Position numbers and translations under genes: made by a program. A stretch of 64,000 nt of DNA, taken from Metallyticus violacea (taxonomy: Eukaryota > Arthropoda > Insecta > Mantodea > Metallyticidae). Positions 46,127 through 58,059 of this stretch are shown here, in pieces (within the stretch, counting starts at the first letter, position 1; each line of letters begins with the position of its first letter). The stretch spans positions 241,585,512 to 241,649,511 of the forward strand of contig CM060846.1 of assembly GCA_030762175.1 (NCBI GenBank). The letters are read 5' to 3'. The notes under the pieces were generated by a model that was given only the letters and a program-made list of their open reading frames with translations, was not told the DNA's origin and did not search any database.

Positions 46127-47289
46127 CATATACAGATTTTGTAGCTCTCCCATATCTTGCCTTAGTTTCTTAAATTAATTTGGATCATAAAATTCCAATG
46201 ATCTTGTGGCATATGCTACTGCAACATACACCCTTTCACTTTCCCATGCAACACAGCATTAAGTTTAGACAGGTTTAGATTAGGTACGCGAACTAGTGAA
46301 CTACTGCCTCCTGCGACGGCAATAATTATCTTTTATTGAGACGCTAGACTCTTACAGTCGCACAACCTAGTAAAGCTCACGTCCTTCCAAGGGTATCCCA
46401 ACCGAATTGAGCAGCTTCGAACTCTTGAATTCATCTTGAAAAGTCAACACCTATGTACTCGAAGGTATGTTCAATAATGAAATTCAGATTTATGTGGCTG
46501 AACAAGGAGTGACATCCGTTTATCGCGTGCACACAAACGAAATTCAACGAAGTGCCGATACACTTTTTGTTCCTAACGGATGCATGACCCACCGAGGATG
46601 GCGATAGGTCAGGCCGTATATTCCGAGCCCAATGCTATGTTATCAGTTTTGGGCATGTCTTGTAAAGAACGCTATTTCAATCTGGCACTCTCGTGTGCAG
46701 GAAACAGAAGCTCTGGGTTAAGGGAAAGCTTTCCTACACTGAGGATCTGAAACTCTTTTAATCATTTGCTCCTGAGGACCTTATCTACAGCTCTGTAGGC
46801 GCGTAGCGGTGCTGATAAACTGTAGCACACAGATACGCGGCTTAGTTCTCACAACAGCTATCCAGTATGTCGACATTCCGCTAAGACTAAGCACGTAGCT
46901 TTTGACGGTCCCTAATTTAATTAAAGATGGCCTATATACATAGTGTTTTAAAACGTCACTGGAATGTTATTTCAGACACTCTTGACTACAATGCTTATTA
47001 GCGCCCAAACGGAGTAAAATATGGTAGGGAAAAACGCGGAAATTTTGCAAAGGCGCTGGCCAAGTATTGCAAGGATACACAAAGTCCAAAAAGAAATAAA
47101 GCTAGAAAGAATACTAGGATATCTACTGTTGTGACGAAATATTTTTCTCACAAATCATAACCGGATTAAAGACCGAATGTGCAATGAACAGGATGTTAAA
47201 TAGATAAAACCGTCACTTCACTAATAAAACGTCATACATCACTCTATTAAACATAAAGGCATATAAAGTCGGTTTAGTGATAACTATAC
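46127..47289. other. unannotated, CpG-rich DNA
   Basis: No gene recognised. I count 18 CpG in 46501-46860, far more than in the intron. Confidence 0.4.
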
Positions 47290-47520
47290 TTGTTTTGTAG
47301 AGCCCCCCATGGTTATGGGTTCAAACCCGGTTAGAATCAATGAATTTTTATGACATAAAATTTTAAGTATGGCTTCCTTCGGAAGGCAAGTAAAACCGTT
47401 AGTTTCGTTTTGCAGATTTACGGCAAGTAAAAGAACCCCAAGGCTCAAAGAAGAGACCTATGAGTTAAATTGAGCTGCCGTTTTACGCTATGACCGAAGA
47501 TAAAGGTCGTCCTTAAATAA
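47290..47520 (+). mobile_element. tRNA-derived SINE, family 1, old copy
   Basis: A partial head with box B GGGTTCAAACCC. AAGTATGGCTTCCTTCGGAA, GATTTACGGCA and GTCGTCCTTAAATAAGATTA follow the family 1 order. It is diverged from 32831-33130. Confidence 0.8.
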
Positions 47521-49864
47521 GATTACCTAAAAGGCAAATAAAACATACTGGGCACTCAACAGTTATTTCGTTGCCCGCCAGAACATCCGTTGGGGCCGAA
47601 GGAAAGCATAGGGAAGCCCGTAAAGGTGACAGCTGCTGGCCTCAATTAAAACGTGGCGCACCGTCAATGCGGGCAATTTAAAGCAGGTTCACCCTTAAAA
47701 ATATAATTCAGTCCAAAATTTGAAATGCTCAATCCACGAACAAATTACTTCTGGACAATCAATGGGAAAAGCGCACAGGGAAGTAAAAGAAAGAGATTTG
47801 CTCTCCCAGAGTTTGTTCATTCGGAGCGCAGACCATCGCAAATGAAATGCTAAAACCCCTCGGGAGAAAAAAATGCTTAATGAATAGAAACGCAGAAAGT
47901 ACGACGTCTCCATTGCTGCGGTGAACCGAAACACTGGCAACCATCGATTGCGATTCTTCTGCGTATGCCATTGTAGCCTTATAGCGAACTAAACAATCAT
48001 TATATTCAACATTGTATGTAATCTTAGTGTATTTCAGTAAATATTTGAATAAACGTATTTGACTTTGTATGATTTGGTATTTCATTAGTAATTTCTTGTC
48101 ACAAGAAAGAACAAAATGCTTAGGCTCCTCGTTCCAGGGTGCAGGTCTGGTTACCAAGAATCTAAAGGCAATATTTCTTAAGAAAATATAGTTTTCCAAA
48201 TGATGAAAGCCATTTCCTGAACAAACAGAGTACTTTCCTATGTGTCGTGTGTGACCCTCACTTTTCGGAAAAGCTTGCAGTGAAAAAAAATTGTTCTTTA
48301 CTGATAGAGGAAAAATTTCAAGAGGTGAGTGAATGCTGGGGTATGGAGCTGATTCTCATATATTTCCAGGCATGCCGAAAAATTTATCTCATAATAAAAA
48401 AAATCAAACAGCACCTGCCAAAGAATTGCTAACCAGGAAAGAAAATTATCCTTAATTGAAAATGTGTACGACAATAACTGAAAACTTCCAGAGTTTTACT
48501 TCAGATGGAAAAATCCAGCCAATATCTGATCAAATAATAGTTTGTTAAAAATAAAAGGGCAAGATCGTAAGGCCACTCAATTGTGGAACAAACTAAATGT
48601 AGCATGCGCGAGAATTAATGTGAGGGTAAAACTCGGAGATGCAAAGCACTGGTACAGCTATCTGGTCAGTCTAAACTAATCAAAAGTAGAAATTAATTAT
48701 AGACAGCACGGTTAACAAACATCAGCTACGAAATGCTTAGTTTACGACCTGGAGATTATATAGTAACTAACAAAATGTGAACAATCACAACCCCTACATG
48801 AAAATCCTAAATATAATAAGTCCGGTGCATTGCTAACACAGATTAATAAATAGGGCATTAATACAAAGAAAACATTTCTAGCAAATCCATCGAGTTTTAT
48901 GCAAGTGGAAAGCGTCATTGTAATTAAACTAATCGTACGGTAAAGCTTGTTTGATGATGTATCTTTAGACAATATTGATAAGTATTAACTTTATCAGTAT
49001 TCATTGTTGTGAGAAGCATGTGATTGATAGGTAAGTCCTTCAGTATACGAAGTACTGCTTCTTCTACACAAAACCATTTGGAAAGGAACCTAGAATTTCT
49101 AAAACGTCTAAAGTAGCTCAGAAACTGAGTTTAACAAATAATTTTAAATGAAAAACTTTAAATTAAAGACAGATTAATGCATTATTTTGTTATTTATGGT
49201 GGCATTTCTTTCCTATAGCACCTATATATATAATTTCCGTGAGTAGCAAACGCAGTAACTGTGATCTAGCGGCTGAACTAATGGAGTTCTTCATTTGTCG
49301 TTCTCAGTTATATTTGTTACGAAAAGGGTACGCTCTAAGCGCACAGAAACGTGCCGCCATTCCAGATACAATGCCGGGGTAGAAAATGCTTTGCATACGT
49401 GTATAGTTAATGGAAACCAAAATGGCTACCGTTCAGTTCCGTAGCACATTACGCGAAGAAAAAGACGTATATTCCACCTGAGAGTTGTAAATGTGTCATT
49501 ATAGCACTCTTGATTTTTGATGAGAAATGAGAGGCCTTTAGACGCATCTGCGCCTTAAGATGAGCATTTTTAATCACCATAGTGAAAAAATGTCCTCCTT
49601 GCAATCCTTTCCGATATCGGACTTCTTCCTTGGCTTAGGTGGATGGTCCTGATCTGGACTAGATTTACCTCAGAGTCACACCCAGTGGGGAGAAAGAAAC
49701 ACTATCGTCTCCTATCCTGCAAGATAACTCCCTTACCCCGTACAAGCCATCTTTTAGGGCAAAGTGGAAAGGTTCATTAGACTGACAACAAGGAGGTAAT
49801 CCAAGATAGAAATTATGTGCAGGACGAAATCAAAATATATCTAACACACTAAGCATAGATCAAT
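47521..49864. other. unannotated DNA
   Basis: A 146-codon minus-strand open frame (47759-48199) and a 61-codon frame at 48247-48432 match nothing I recognise. No mobile element recognised. Confidence 0.35.
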
Positions 49865-49898
49865 AGTGATCCCGAAGCTCATCTGCTTCGGGATCACT
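49865..49898. repeat. perfect 14-bp stem hairpin
   Basis: AGTGATCCCGAAGC (49865-49878) and GCTTCGGGATCACT (49885-49898) are exact inverted copies around TCATCT. No T run follows that would make it a polymerase III terminator, and no gene adjoins it. Confidence 0.9.
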
Positions 49899-50073
49899 AC
49901 TCCCCGTACCCAAAAATGGGCCTTTTAGAGGATTGAGCAGAACTTTTTTTCCGTTCAAATCTACGTTTAGTGAAAACAATGTCGTTTTTATTTGAAAGCC
50001 CATGAAACGTGTACTATTTGCTATTACAGATCTCCTTCACTGTTTTCATTCATTTCTGTTATATGTTGAGTGC

Positions 50074-50074
<1 letters not shown>

Positions 50075-50114
<40 letters not shown>

Positions 50115-50135
50115 CAATAATAACAACAACAACAA
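50075..50135. repeat. (AAT)n/(AAC)n microsatellite
   Basis: Trinucleotide tract shifting from AAT to AAC units. Confidence 0.97.
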
Positions 50136-50544
50136 ACGGTAAAGGAGCACAACGGTTAGAGCAATAGTATCTTTCATACTGGCCACGACAGCCAACACGC
50201 GCAATCAGAGTTCATGAAAACTGATGTGGCACAACATATGGTTAAAACTTTGCGCAAAGTCTCGTCATAGAGTGGCAGTTCATATCCTCCTTGAATTCAT
50301 TTGGGGCTCCTTGTTGAATTGGTAAAATTCATTTCCTATGCTGTATTTATCCTCGTACAATTCTCGTAGATGTTGATGGTATGCTAATATCACCGGTAAC
50401 AGTAATTTCAGCCTTAGACACTCTAATAGAAGGGCTTCCCGATCAGCTCATAGGCAAGACATAGGAGTCTTTTTAGATAGTTCGTCTTTAACTGTTCTAT
50501 TTCTTCAAGGTTCTTCTTTAGATGTACTGATATATTTTTCAGGA
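50136..50544. other. unannotated DNA
   Basis: Nothing recognised. Confidence 0.4.
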
Positions 50545-50890
50545 TCGCCTCCTTGGTCTAGTGATTACCGTTGCTGACTAGTGCCCAGGAGGGCACGGGT
50601 TCAATTCCCGGTATCAACTTAGGAATATTTCTAAATTAGGGAGATCAGGTGCGGGAAATACCCAGCCTCTTGAGGATAAATGGGGAGCTGCCTGATGGAA
50701 AGGTAGCTTTCTTCGATCTAGAAAGTCGCATGACATGCGAATGCGGGTGCTGACAGGCTAATCACAGGCATCCCTGCAACATTGCCCTCTATCAACGAAG
50801 TCGTATGGCGTAGATAGAGGAAACAGAGGTTGCTGCGGCAGGCTATGGTCCAATCTGTGGTTGTAGCACCATAGAAAAAGATATATTTTC
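50545..50890 (+). mobile_element. tRNA-derived SINE, family 3
   Basis: Head CTCCTTGGTCTAGTGATTAC with box B GGGTTCAATTCCCGG. It continues with CTTAGGAATATTTCTAAATT and GAGCTGCCTGATGGA, shared with the minus-strand copy at 29745-30062. Confidence 0.8.
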
Positions 50891-51610
50891 CAAATCGTTC
50901 GTTGCTACCGTGTGGATTATAAGTTAAAATGGTCACAAAACTGTTTCAAGAGAGATTTTAGCCTGATGCCACCCAAACTCTTATCGCTACTTTCAACCTT
51001 TTATAAATATCACTGTGTCTGGAAGGTAGCTCTAAGGTACTTGAAGCTGGCAAATGACTTTAGCTTTTTGTAACCAATGTAAATATCTCGTTTCCCTCCC
51101 GTTCTTAATGTCATTGAGAATGTCTTTTCTTCATTCAGTGCCAGTGCTTGTATTTTTTTATTTTATTTTATAATTTTTTTTTTCAATTGGCTGGTTGGTT
51201 GAATGCTGTCTATAATACAGTTCTCGAGTTTGAGGTTAATGACACACACATGAGCAGATTAACATTGTAGAGTTTTGTTGCCTTGATTTCTGCACTAGGT
51301 ATTATAAACAGTAGTGGATTTTGAGTGAAATATATATTTTTGGATTGAGGGAATCAGTTGTAAATTTTAATAGTTCAGACTAATGTTTTAAAAAGCCTAT
51401 GATAGGTTTCTGAAGTGTTCTGTGACATTAAATTTATCTAAGTGGCAAGATGCCAGAAATATATTTTAGACCAAAGTATGGTCATGTGTTCACAAATTTT
51501 AAAACATGTGCTTAAAATGTTTTTTTTTCTAAAATTCTAAGGCCATATTCGTTCTAAAAGTTCTCGGCTTTAGAAAACGCTAGATGTAAGGGAAATGGTT
51601 GTTGTTTTTG

Positions 51611-51618
<8 letters not shown>
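50891..51618. other. unannotated DNA
   Basis: Nothing recognised. Confidence 0.4.
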
Positions 51619-51663
<45 letters not shown>

Positions 51664-51664
51664 T
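51619..51664. repeat. (ATT)n microsatellite
   Basis: About 15 ATT units adjoining a mariner remnant. Confidence 0.97.
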
Positions 51665-52280
51665 TAACATAGTCACATTTTAACTGAACATATTTAGTCC
51701 AACGTCTTTCCACCTTATTAATACTCTCAGTAAAATCATATGGCGGAGGTGGAAACAGTTGAAAGAAAGGTCATGCAGTTTAGCAGCAGTAATCCTAGAC
51801 GTATGTGAAGGCGCATTATCGTTTTGAAAGAGAACTTTCTTTCCTTTTATCTTTTTCTTTCCTTTTCTTTCTTACTTTTTTGCAAAGTGTGGACGTTAAA
51901 CCTAAATAGTGTCCTTCAGTTGGTCCAGTATTGAAGCGTAATACTCCTGGTGATGGTCCTGGCCTACTGGAGGTATTCTAGGAGCACCATACTATGCTAA
52001 TCAAATAAATAAACAAAAAACATTTCCTGCAGATGGAATAGCTTTTTCTTTCTTTGATACACTTTCAACTGCTACTTTGTCTCTGACGTATAGTGATTAT
52101 TTAATCGATGTTACGTTTCATCCACTGTTATGAAATGTTAGAGTAATTCACTGGAATTTCGTTTAAACATATCTAAACACTCTTGCGAAATATTAATTAA
52201 AATGTGATTTTGGCATATTGTTACAAACGCGGCACCCATCGAGCGGAAAGCTTTCTCGTACACAAGCCTTTGTACAAAAT
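51665..52280 (-). pseudogene. mariner-family transposase C-terminal remnant
   Basis: Minus-strand pieces: SAGNVF/ a missing FWD segment, GQDHHQEYYASILDQLKDTI (about 51955-51895), RPHFAKK, a decayed NDNAxxH region, LFPPPPYDFTESINKVERRW then TKYVQLKCDYV (about 51760-51670). This is the usual ending of mariner transposases (YYASLLDQL … RWTKCIxLxGDYV). The third-Asp block is deleted. It is a separate lineage from the copies at 24071 and 45040. Confidence 0.65.
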
Positions 52281-53095
52281 TTAGTAATTTGAATAGGTGA
52301 GCAATGCTTTTTGATCTGTCTTAAAAACTTTTTTGCTTTAATATCATAAAGTCATTGTCTTTAATCATAGTACAGATAATGATGTTACTTTCAATTGGCA
52401 GAATGTGGCAGCTAATATAATGGAATTGATACTATAGTCTAATCGAATTCATTATAGACTGGTTATATTTTCTTTTTTCGAGGACTTGGCTTTGAAAACG
52501 AAGGGTATTGCGATATACAGAAAGCATTGTATATAAAAACCCAATAATTTGTCATTTATCGTAATGTCATTCAGCTTGTTTATATATACTATCGATAAAC
52601 TATACATTTTTGAGAACATTGTGCCTTACACGCCATAAGTGATCCGTGGGTGTATTATAAGGATGTGAAAGCAGGCCTTCCTATAAATGAGATAGCGAAT
52701 GCTGTCAGGAGATGTGAAGGCTGCAAAAAGTGTGACCGGGCTTCCCTCTTTAACGGGATTATCCCGTGTTTTTAACGCAGTTTTCGGCTTTTTAATACTT
52801 GTTCCGTTATTTCAACAGGAACTTAATGGCACATATACAAATTGTCATTTTTTGTTAAAACTAACACGAAATTCTAAATGGTAATGCTGCTGCGCATTAT
52901 TGACAATTAATCTGAACTATTCGCTTTATTCGTTCATTAGTCAGGAAAAATGTCTTTCAAGATCTTATTTAGAAGCCCCCATGGCCAAATTTAGATAAGG
53001 GTGTTGTCATCCCTAGATGTATGAACAATTTGACACCTATTTGTTGTGGATGAGCAGTTTATGGTTACCGGGCAAATCCTCTTGCTTTTCTCACC

Positions 53096-53127
<32 letters not shown>

Positions 53128-54348
53128 TTTTTGCATTCCTTCTCACTTTCACGCGTCTTTTTGTTCTTCACCGGTATTCCTTGAGTACTTTATGCCCGGG
53201 AGTTGCTCCATGCTAGGGTGTTTGAACTCTGTTAATTGTTTCTTCTTTTGTTCAAATATCTTTCTAGTATGGACTGATAATTGCTTACGCGACATCCAGT
53301 TAGAACGGTATCTGGTAACGACAATGCGTTTCACGTTTTGCGACTCTTTTACGTAGGAAAAGGTATCACGTGGGTATATAGAGTACTACGAAAGCATAGC
53401 GAAATACTAATACCTACACTTACTGTATTCGTTACCTCTGAACGTGTATACCTTCCGCAAAAAATTACAACCGAATACAAGATAATAGAGGTTAGACCCC
53501 TATGTTCCTAGAGCCATGCATTGCTTAAGTGTCAGCGTACTGGCCACATTACACTTACCTGCAATAGTACTGTTGTCATGTAATGCAACCTGCGAAAAGG
53601 AATATAATGAGAAGAAAAGGGGTTCAAGGATCTGTGCCTCTTAACACGGACAAGATAACCGTGGAGAAGTGTAAACGTTTAAAGGTTGTCCGTCTAAACC
53701 AGTTGACACAGTCTCTAATAGAAGAGAGCCATAACGCAGTCAACTTAATTATTTCATTTCGCCGGCAATTCTGCCAAGACTCTTTTGAATAATAGAATGC
53801 TTGACAGACAAAAAGGATTCGCACTTAATTCTGTGTACCATAAATAGAGGAAACGTGCGTACAAGCACGTTTAAGCACATTTCAAATTCTTAAGTGGAGG
53901 TGACATCCAATAGTGTTAATGAATCCTTCACCATTTAAGCTGTCTTAAATCGCCCGGCCCTTCCAATGACTACCGCGGGCTTAGGTGAGGCGCTGCAAGA
54001 GGCCTACTTCACCTCAGGGTTACACCCCCATGTCACAAAGGAGGAACCTAATCTCCATCGAGGAAGGTATCGGTCACTGCAAGGCGTTGTTCCCTATTCG
54101 TTTTCGCAACCTAGACGTTTCCAGTTCCCTGATGAATCGAGGAATACCAAGATATTATTCGGGTTTACCTGCGTGCATTACGTGATTTTCGTCTCCACCC
54201 CATTTCTACGCGCTAGAGCGTGAGCAATAATAAATGGATAACAAAATGACTTCTTTGTCTAATTTCTGTACATTTAGCTGCGTTGCGCCTTCTTACATAG
54301 TTTGAAATGTGTTACGTCGCGTGACTGATAGGCTCACTCCTTCGATGA
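52281..54348. other. unannotated DNA
   Basis: An (ATTT)n tract lies at about 53098-53132. A stretch near 53970-54070 (GGCTTAGGTGAGG … ACTTCACCTCAGGGTTACAC) loosely resembles 49630-49690 and may be an old repeat. No gene recognised. Confidence 0.35.
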
Positions 54349-54629
54349 CCGCCACGGGTGGCCGAGGTCATTAAGGCCCGGATTCGTGAGCGGGAGGTCT
54401 GGGGTTCGAATCTCACCAGGACCGTCCTCCCTGACTGGGGCTTTTCCTGGTTTTCCTCAGTCCTCATAACTGGCAAATGCCGGGGAGGTACCCTAAACTT
54501 AGGCCTGGAATGTTTCCTTCCTTAAAAAAAATCCTTTCCCAATTTATAATTTCATTTCATGTATCTCCAGTGTTCACCGCCTGTGGTGCCACAGTAGTAA
54601 AAACGGGCGTTAAACACCATTCAAAGAAA
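54349..54629 (+). mobile_element. tRNA-derived SINE, family 2
   Basis: Nearly complete and close to the 34103 copy: CGGGTGGCCGAGGTCATTAA, box B GGGTTCGAATCTC, CCCTGACTGGGG, TGCCGGGGAGGTACCCTAAA, ending AGTAAAAACGGGCGTTAAAC. Confidence 0.93.
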
Positions 54630-55129
54630 AACTCCTTGGACAATACCTGGACTTCCTGTTATCCATGTCGTCATAGTTTCTGCGGTTTATATTGACAAAA
54701 ATTGGGCTGGAAATTCGCAGAATTTTCTAAGTTTTGAATGCTGTCATAGTTTCTCCTGTTTACAATGCCATTAACTTACACAGGAAATTCGTGGAAATCT
54801 CTAAGTTCTGCTCATTATCACCTGATTTTAAGGGAATAAATGACCAAGTGCAATTACAGGGCTTCTCATTTCACTCCGTAAATTTAGAGGCTTATAACGT
54901 ATCATTTTAGATACGGAAGCTGGAGAAAACACTTGGATACTTCAGTAATCGTATTTATAATTCTAATGGGGCCACACATCAGCATTTCTCACCGGAATCG
55001 AAGTATTTCCTCATGCTATACAACCAGATTTTCCCGACGTTATGCTTTCATCGATTTGGCGTGAGGCTACTGCAGTTCCTATACATTTAGGAACTACTAC
55101 CACCTTCATTCCAGTAATCGGTCTATTTC
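54630..55129. other. unannotated DNA
   Basis: Nothing firm; may hold unrecognisable 5' sequence of the LINE that follows. Confidence 0.35.
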
Positions 55130-57150
55130 TTTCACCGGTTGCGTTTTTAATTTAATGGAACGCAAGATTAATCGGCGGCTAATATGGTACTTGGAATTCC
55201 ACCAATTTTTAACAAACTTCCATTGTGACTTCAGCCATTATAGCCACTATAGACCAACCTGTCTCTTTCTACTACTGTAATGGATGCATTTTTATTGAAA
55301 TGCCAGACCTTCGTCGTACGTATTTTTGTCCTTGAGAAGCCTCATACTTGTTGATGGGCCAGCATACTTCGAGAATCCTGTGATTAGGGCTTTCGAGTAT
55401 TCAGAAAATTATGAAGGACCGTAACTTCACGGTTTCAGTAGGCTGTATATTATCCGATGTTTTTATTCAAGAGATTCCAGTACCTCAATACTCGGTATTT
55501 AATGTAACTTTTTGCTGCGGCTATAAATTCCATTCCAGCTGTCTACCACCTGGAATTTCCTGCCCCCCCCCCCTTTTTTGCAGACAACTTTACTGTCTGC
55601 GCATCTTGTAAGCGTAAATGTCCTTTGCAATGGCGTCACCAGTCGTGTCTTGAGACAATCCATTCTATTACAGAGTTGAACACACCTTTCGCTTTTTTGC
55701 GTTAATTTCTAGCGATAGAAGAAGTTATTTGGTTCCTCTCTTAAGTCTCGGGATAAATATTACCATATGGAAATGAAAAAATTCCAAGGTTAATGTTTGA
55801 TAGAAATTATAGCTGGTCTTCCCACATATATTATTCAAATTCCTGGTGACCCTTCTCTTAATATTTGATTAGTTTTGTGTTGCACATTCTGGGGGCTAAT
55901 CACACCTCGCTTTCGCGACTTTACTGTGCACCGTTTAGATCAAAGCTTGACTATTACTGGGTGATCTATTCGTTTACGAGACCGCGTATTCCTAGTCGCT
56001 TAAGAGCTTTTACAATATAGGCGTTTTTATGTCTATTGGGGCATTTCCCATTACCCAGTTTTCAATCTTTACGGAAGCAACTAGACGGTCTTTGAAAATC
56101 CACAAAACATTCCTTTAACTCAATATGTTTGCAATCTTTATACCAAGCTCTTACATCCCACGCATAATATGTTTTTATAGCCATGTTCCATTGTGTACAT
56201 GGAACTCGCCCCTCCTCAAGGAGGCCACGCTATAAGTTTTGCGTTCCACTTCGTGTATTGGACTTCGAACATGGCCCTATTTTACCTCGTGGGGAACCAT
56301 TATCAGCCTCTTGGCTGTCTTCAGGTTAATATGTAAATCTTGGGGTGACACCATTTCGAAACCTTTCACCCCTTATAATTTTATCCGCCATTCGCAATTT
56401 AGGTACCCAACTTTTTATTTTTTACTCACAGTTCTGAAAATGATTTTGCAATTGGTATGGAAAGTTTTAGGTTTTCTTTGCACAATAAATTTCCGTTTTC
56501 ACTGCTGCACTTTTTGGAAATACTTAGGTGTGTTTTGCAAGCCTATATGTCTTATTTTCATAATCTCTTAGCTTCTTGCTTTCTCTTCCTCAGTAGTTCA
56601 TCCACCATTCTTTAGTAAGTACATCCACTGAATTCTTAGAGTGTTCTTCGATGCTGGTGTTGGATTGAATCTCGCATGGACGCCTGATCATGCTGGTATT
56701 ACTCGAAACGAAGTTGCAGACATTGTCGCCAAAGCTGCGTTTTTAGTGTGGAATGTTTCTATCAGTCCTATTATCTCGAACGGTTTTAAACTGTTATTTT
56801 TCCTGCTTGCGCGACGAATTCACTTCCATCCCAGGTAACAAGTTTTGAAAGATTAAATCTCACTCTTTTAAAACGTTGACCTCTTCTGGTTCTACCGATG
56901 CGAGGAGATAGTTTTAGCAAGGCTCCACATTGGCTATTGTATTTTTCGTCACTATTTATTACATTAGGAGCCTGCACCGCTTTGCCTACATTTTGATGAA
57001 CCTTTCACTACATGCCATATTTTGGTTTTATATCATCATTTTGTGTATCTACGGGAGATCCTATGCCTTCCCTCTCTTTTGCCCGATATTTCGACGGAGT
57101 TGTTACCCGTGGCATTTCACATTTTACATTTTATTCGCAGTCGCACCTTT
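55130..57150 (+). mobile_element. I/R1-like LINE remnant (RT, RNase H, Cys-His tail)
   Basis: Plus-strand pieces keep the order of an RNase H LINE. LMERKINRRLIWYLEFHQFL is the RT fingers (55150-55220). KDRNFTVSVGCILSDVFIQE and SCLPPGISC follow at 55411-55560. FCRQLYCLRIL stands near the expected VDD motif (55575-55611). LAWTPDHAGITRNEVAD is RNase H with its His and Asp (56670-56720). EPAPLCLHFDEPFTTCHILV is the Cys-His tail (56970-57030). Stops and frameshifts abound. It is a different family from L1/L2 by sequence. Confidence 0.75.
56641..56838 (+). pseudogene. RNase H fragment of the I/R1-like LINE
   Basis: 65 codons. AWTPDHAGITRNEVADIVAK retains the WxPxHxGIxxNExAD signature, though the usual Gly before His is Asp. 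The frame continues only briefly into recognisable sequence. Confidence 0.75.
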
Positions 57151-57434
57151 TTAAATTGCGTATATTTTACGTTATCCATAATTTTCCTGTGTCAGTGTAC
57201 TTGTATCTTTATTATCTATTGCTAGACCAATAGTTATTGCGTTTTATTCGTTTTACTTTTAGTATGTAAAGTTTTGATTGGCTATTGTTGATGCCAGATT
57301 TAGACATTTGTTGGGTGTTTATAGCAATATATGTTGAGCGCCACTAAGCTAAATATCATTAAATAATCCATATATTCATTCATTCATTCATTTATTAATT
57401 AATTCATTTATTCATCCATCCATTCATTAAATCA

Positions 57435-57700
57435 CCGCCAAGAGTGGCGAGGTCGTTAAGGAGCGGACTCGTTAGTGGTAAGTTTGGGGTTCGATTCCCA
57501 CCAGTACCGTACTTCCTGACTTTTTTCAGGTTTTTCTCAATCCTCATAAATGGAAAATGCCGGGGAATTACCCCAAACTTAGGCCTGGACGTTTCCTTCC
57601 TTCAAAAACAATTCATTCCCAAGTTATCATTTCATGTCATATACTTATTATCGATGTCCAGTATATGTGGTGTCTTAGCAGTAAAAACGGGCGTTAAAGG
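57435..57700 (+). mobile_element. tRNA-derived SINE, family 2, diverged copy
   Basis: Head AGTGGCGAGGTCGTTAAGGA, box B GGGTTCGATTCCC, TGCCGGGGAATTACCCCAAA, tail AGTAAAAACGGGCGTTAAAG. It lacks part of the CCCTGACTGGGG segment. An (ATTC)n tract lies just upstream. Confidence 0.9.
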
Positions 57701-58059
57701 CTATACATATAAAAAATCATGGTTGTTTAGAAGGATATGATCTGTGAAAACATTGTTGTCATCTTAACCATTTTATAGCTAAATGGAGCCTTTTTTTCCT
57801 TTTCCTTTTGCAACAAAACATGTAAAATTATACATTGATATTTTTCAGTTGCTTCAGCTAGACAATTTTGAATTATGAGCCATTTTTTCGATTGTGCTAT
57901 ATTGGTATATTTAAGGTGTTAGAGTTGACTTGACTGGCTGATGACGTCTGGTAAATCTAATTGAATTTCAGATTTTGCAATTGGGAAACAAAAATGTTAT
58001 TTTATGATGAGCTGAAAAAGGATTTTCGTTTTCTTCAAAACAATAAACAGACAAAATTT
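57701..58059. other. unannotated DNA
   Basis: Nothing recognised. Confidence 0.4.

Noticed and set aside
47759..48199. 146-codon minus-strand open frame
   Set aside because: No family resemblance and no codon or splice evidence; length alone is not enough in 64 kb of six-frame sequence.
48247..48432. Frame starting MCDPHFSEKL, briefly suggestive of a THAP-type zinc finger
   Set aside because: Only a few residues fit; the required Cys/His spacing and AVPY-type motif are absent.
53966..54223. 85-codon plus-strand open frame in a GC-richer patch
   Set aside because: No domain recognised; the DNA loosely resembles 49630-49690, so an old repeat is more likely than a gene.
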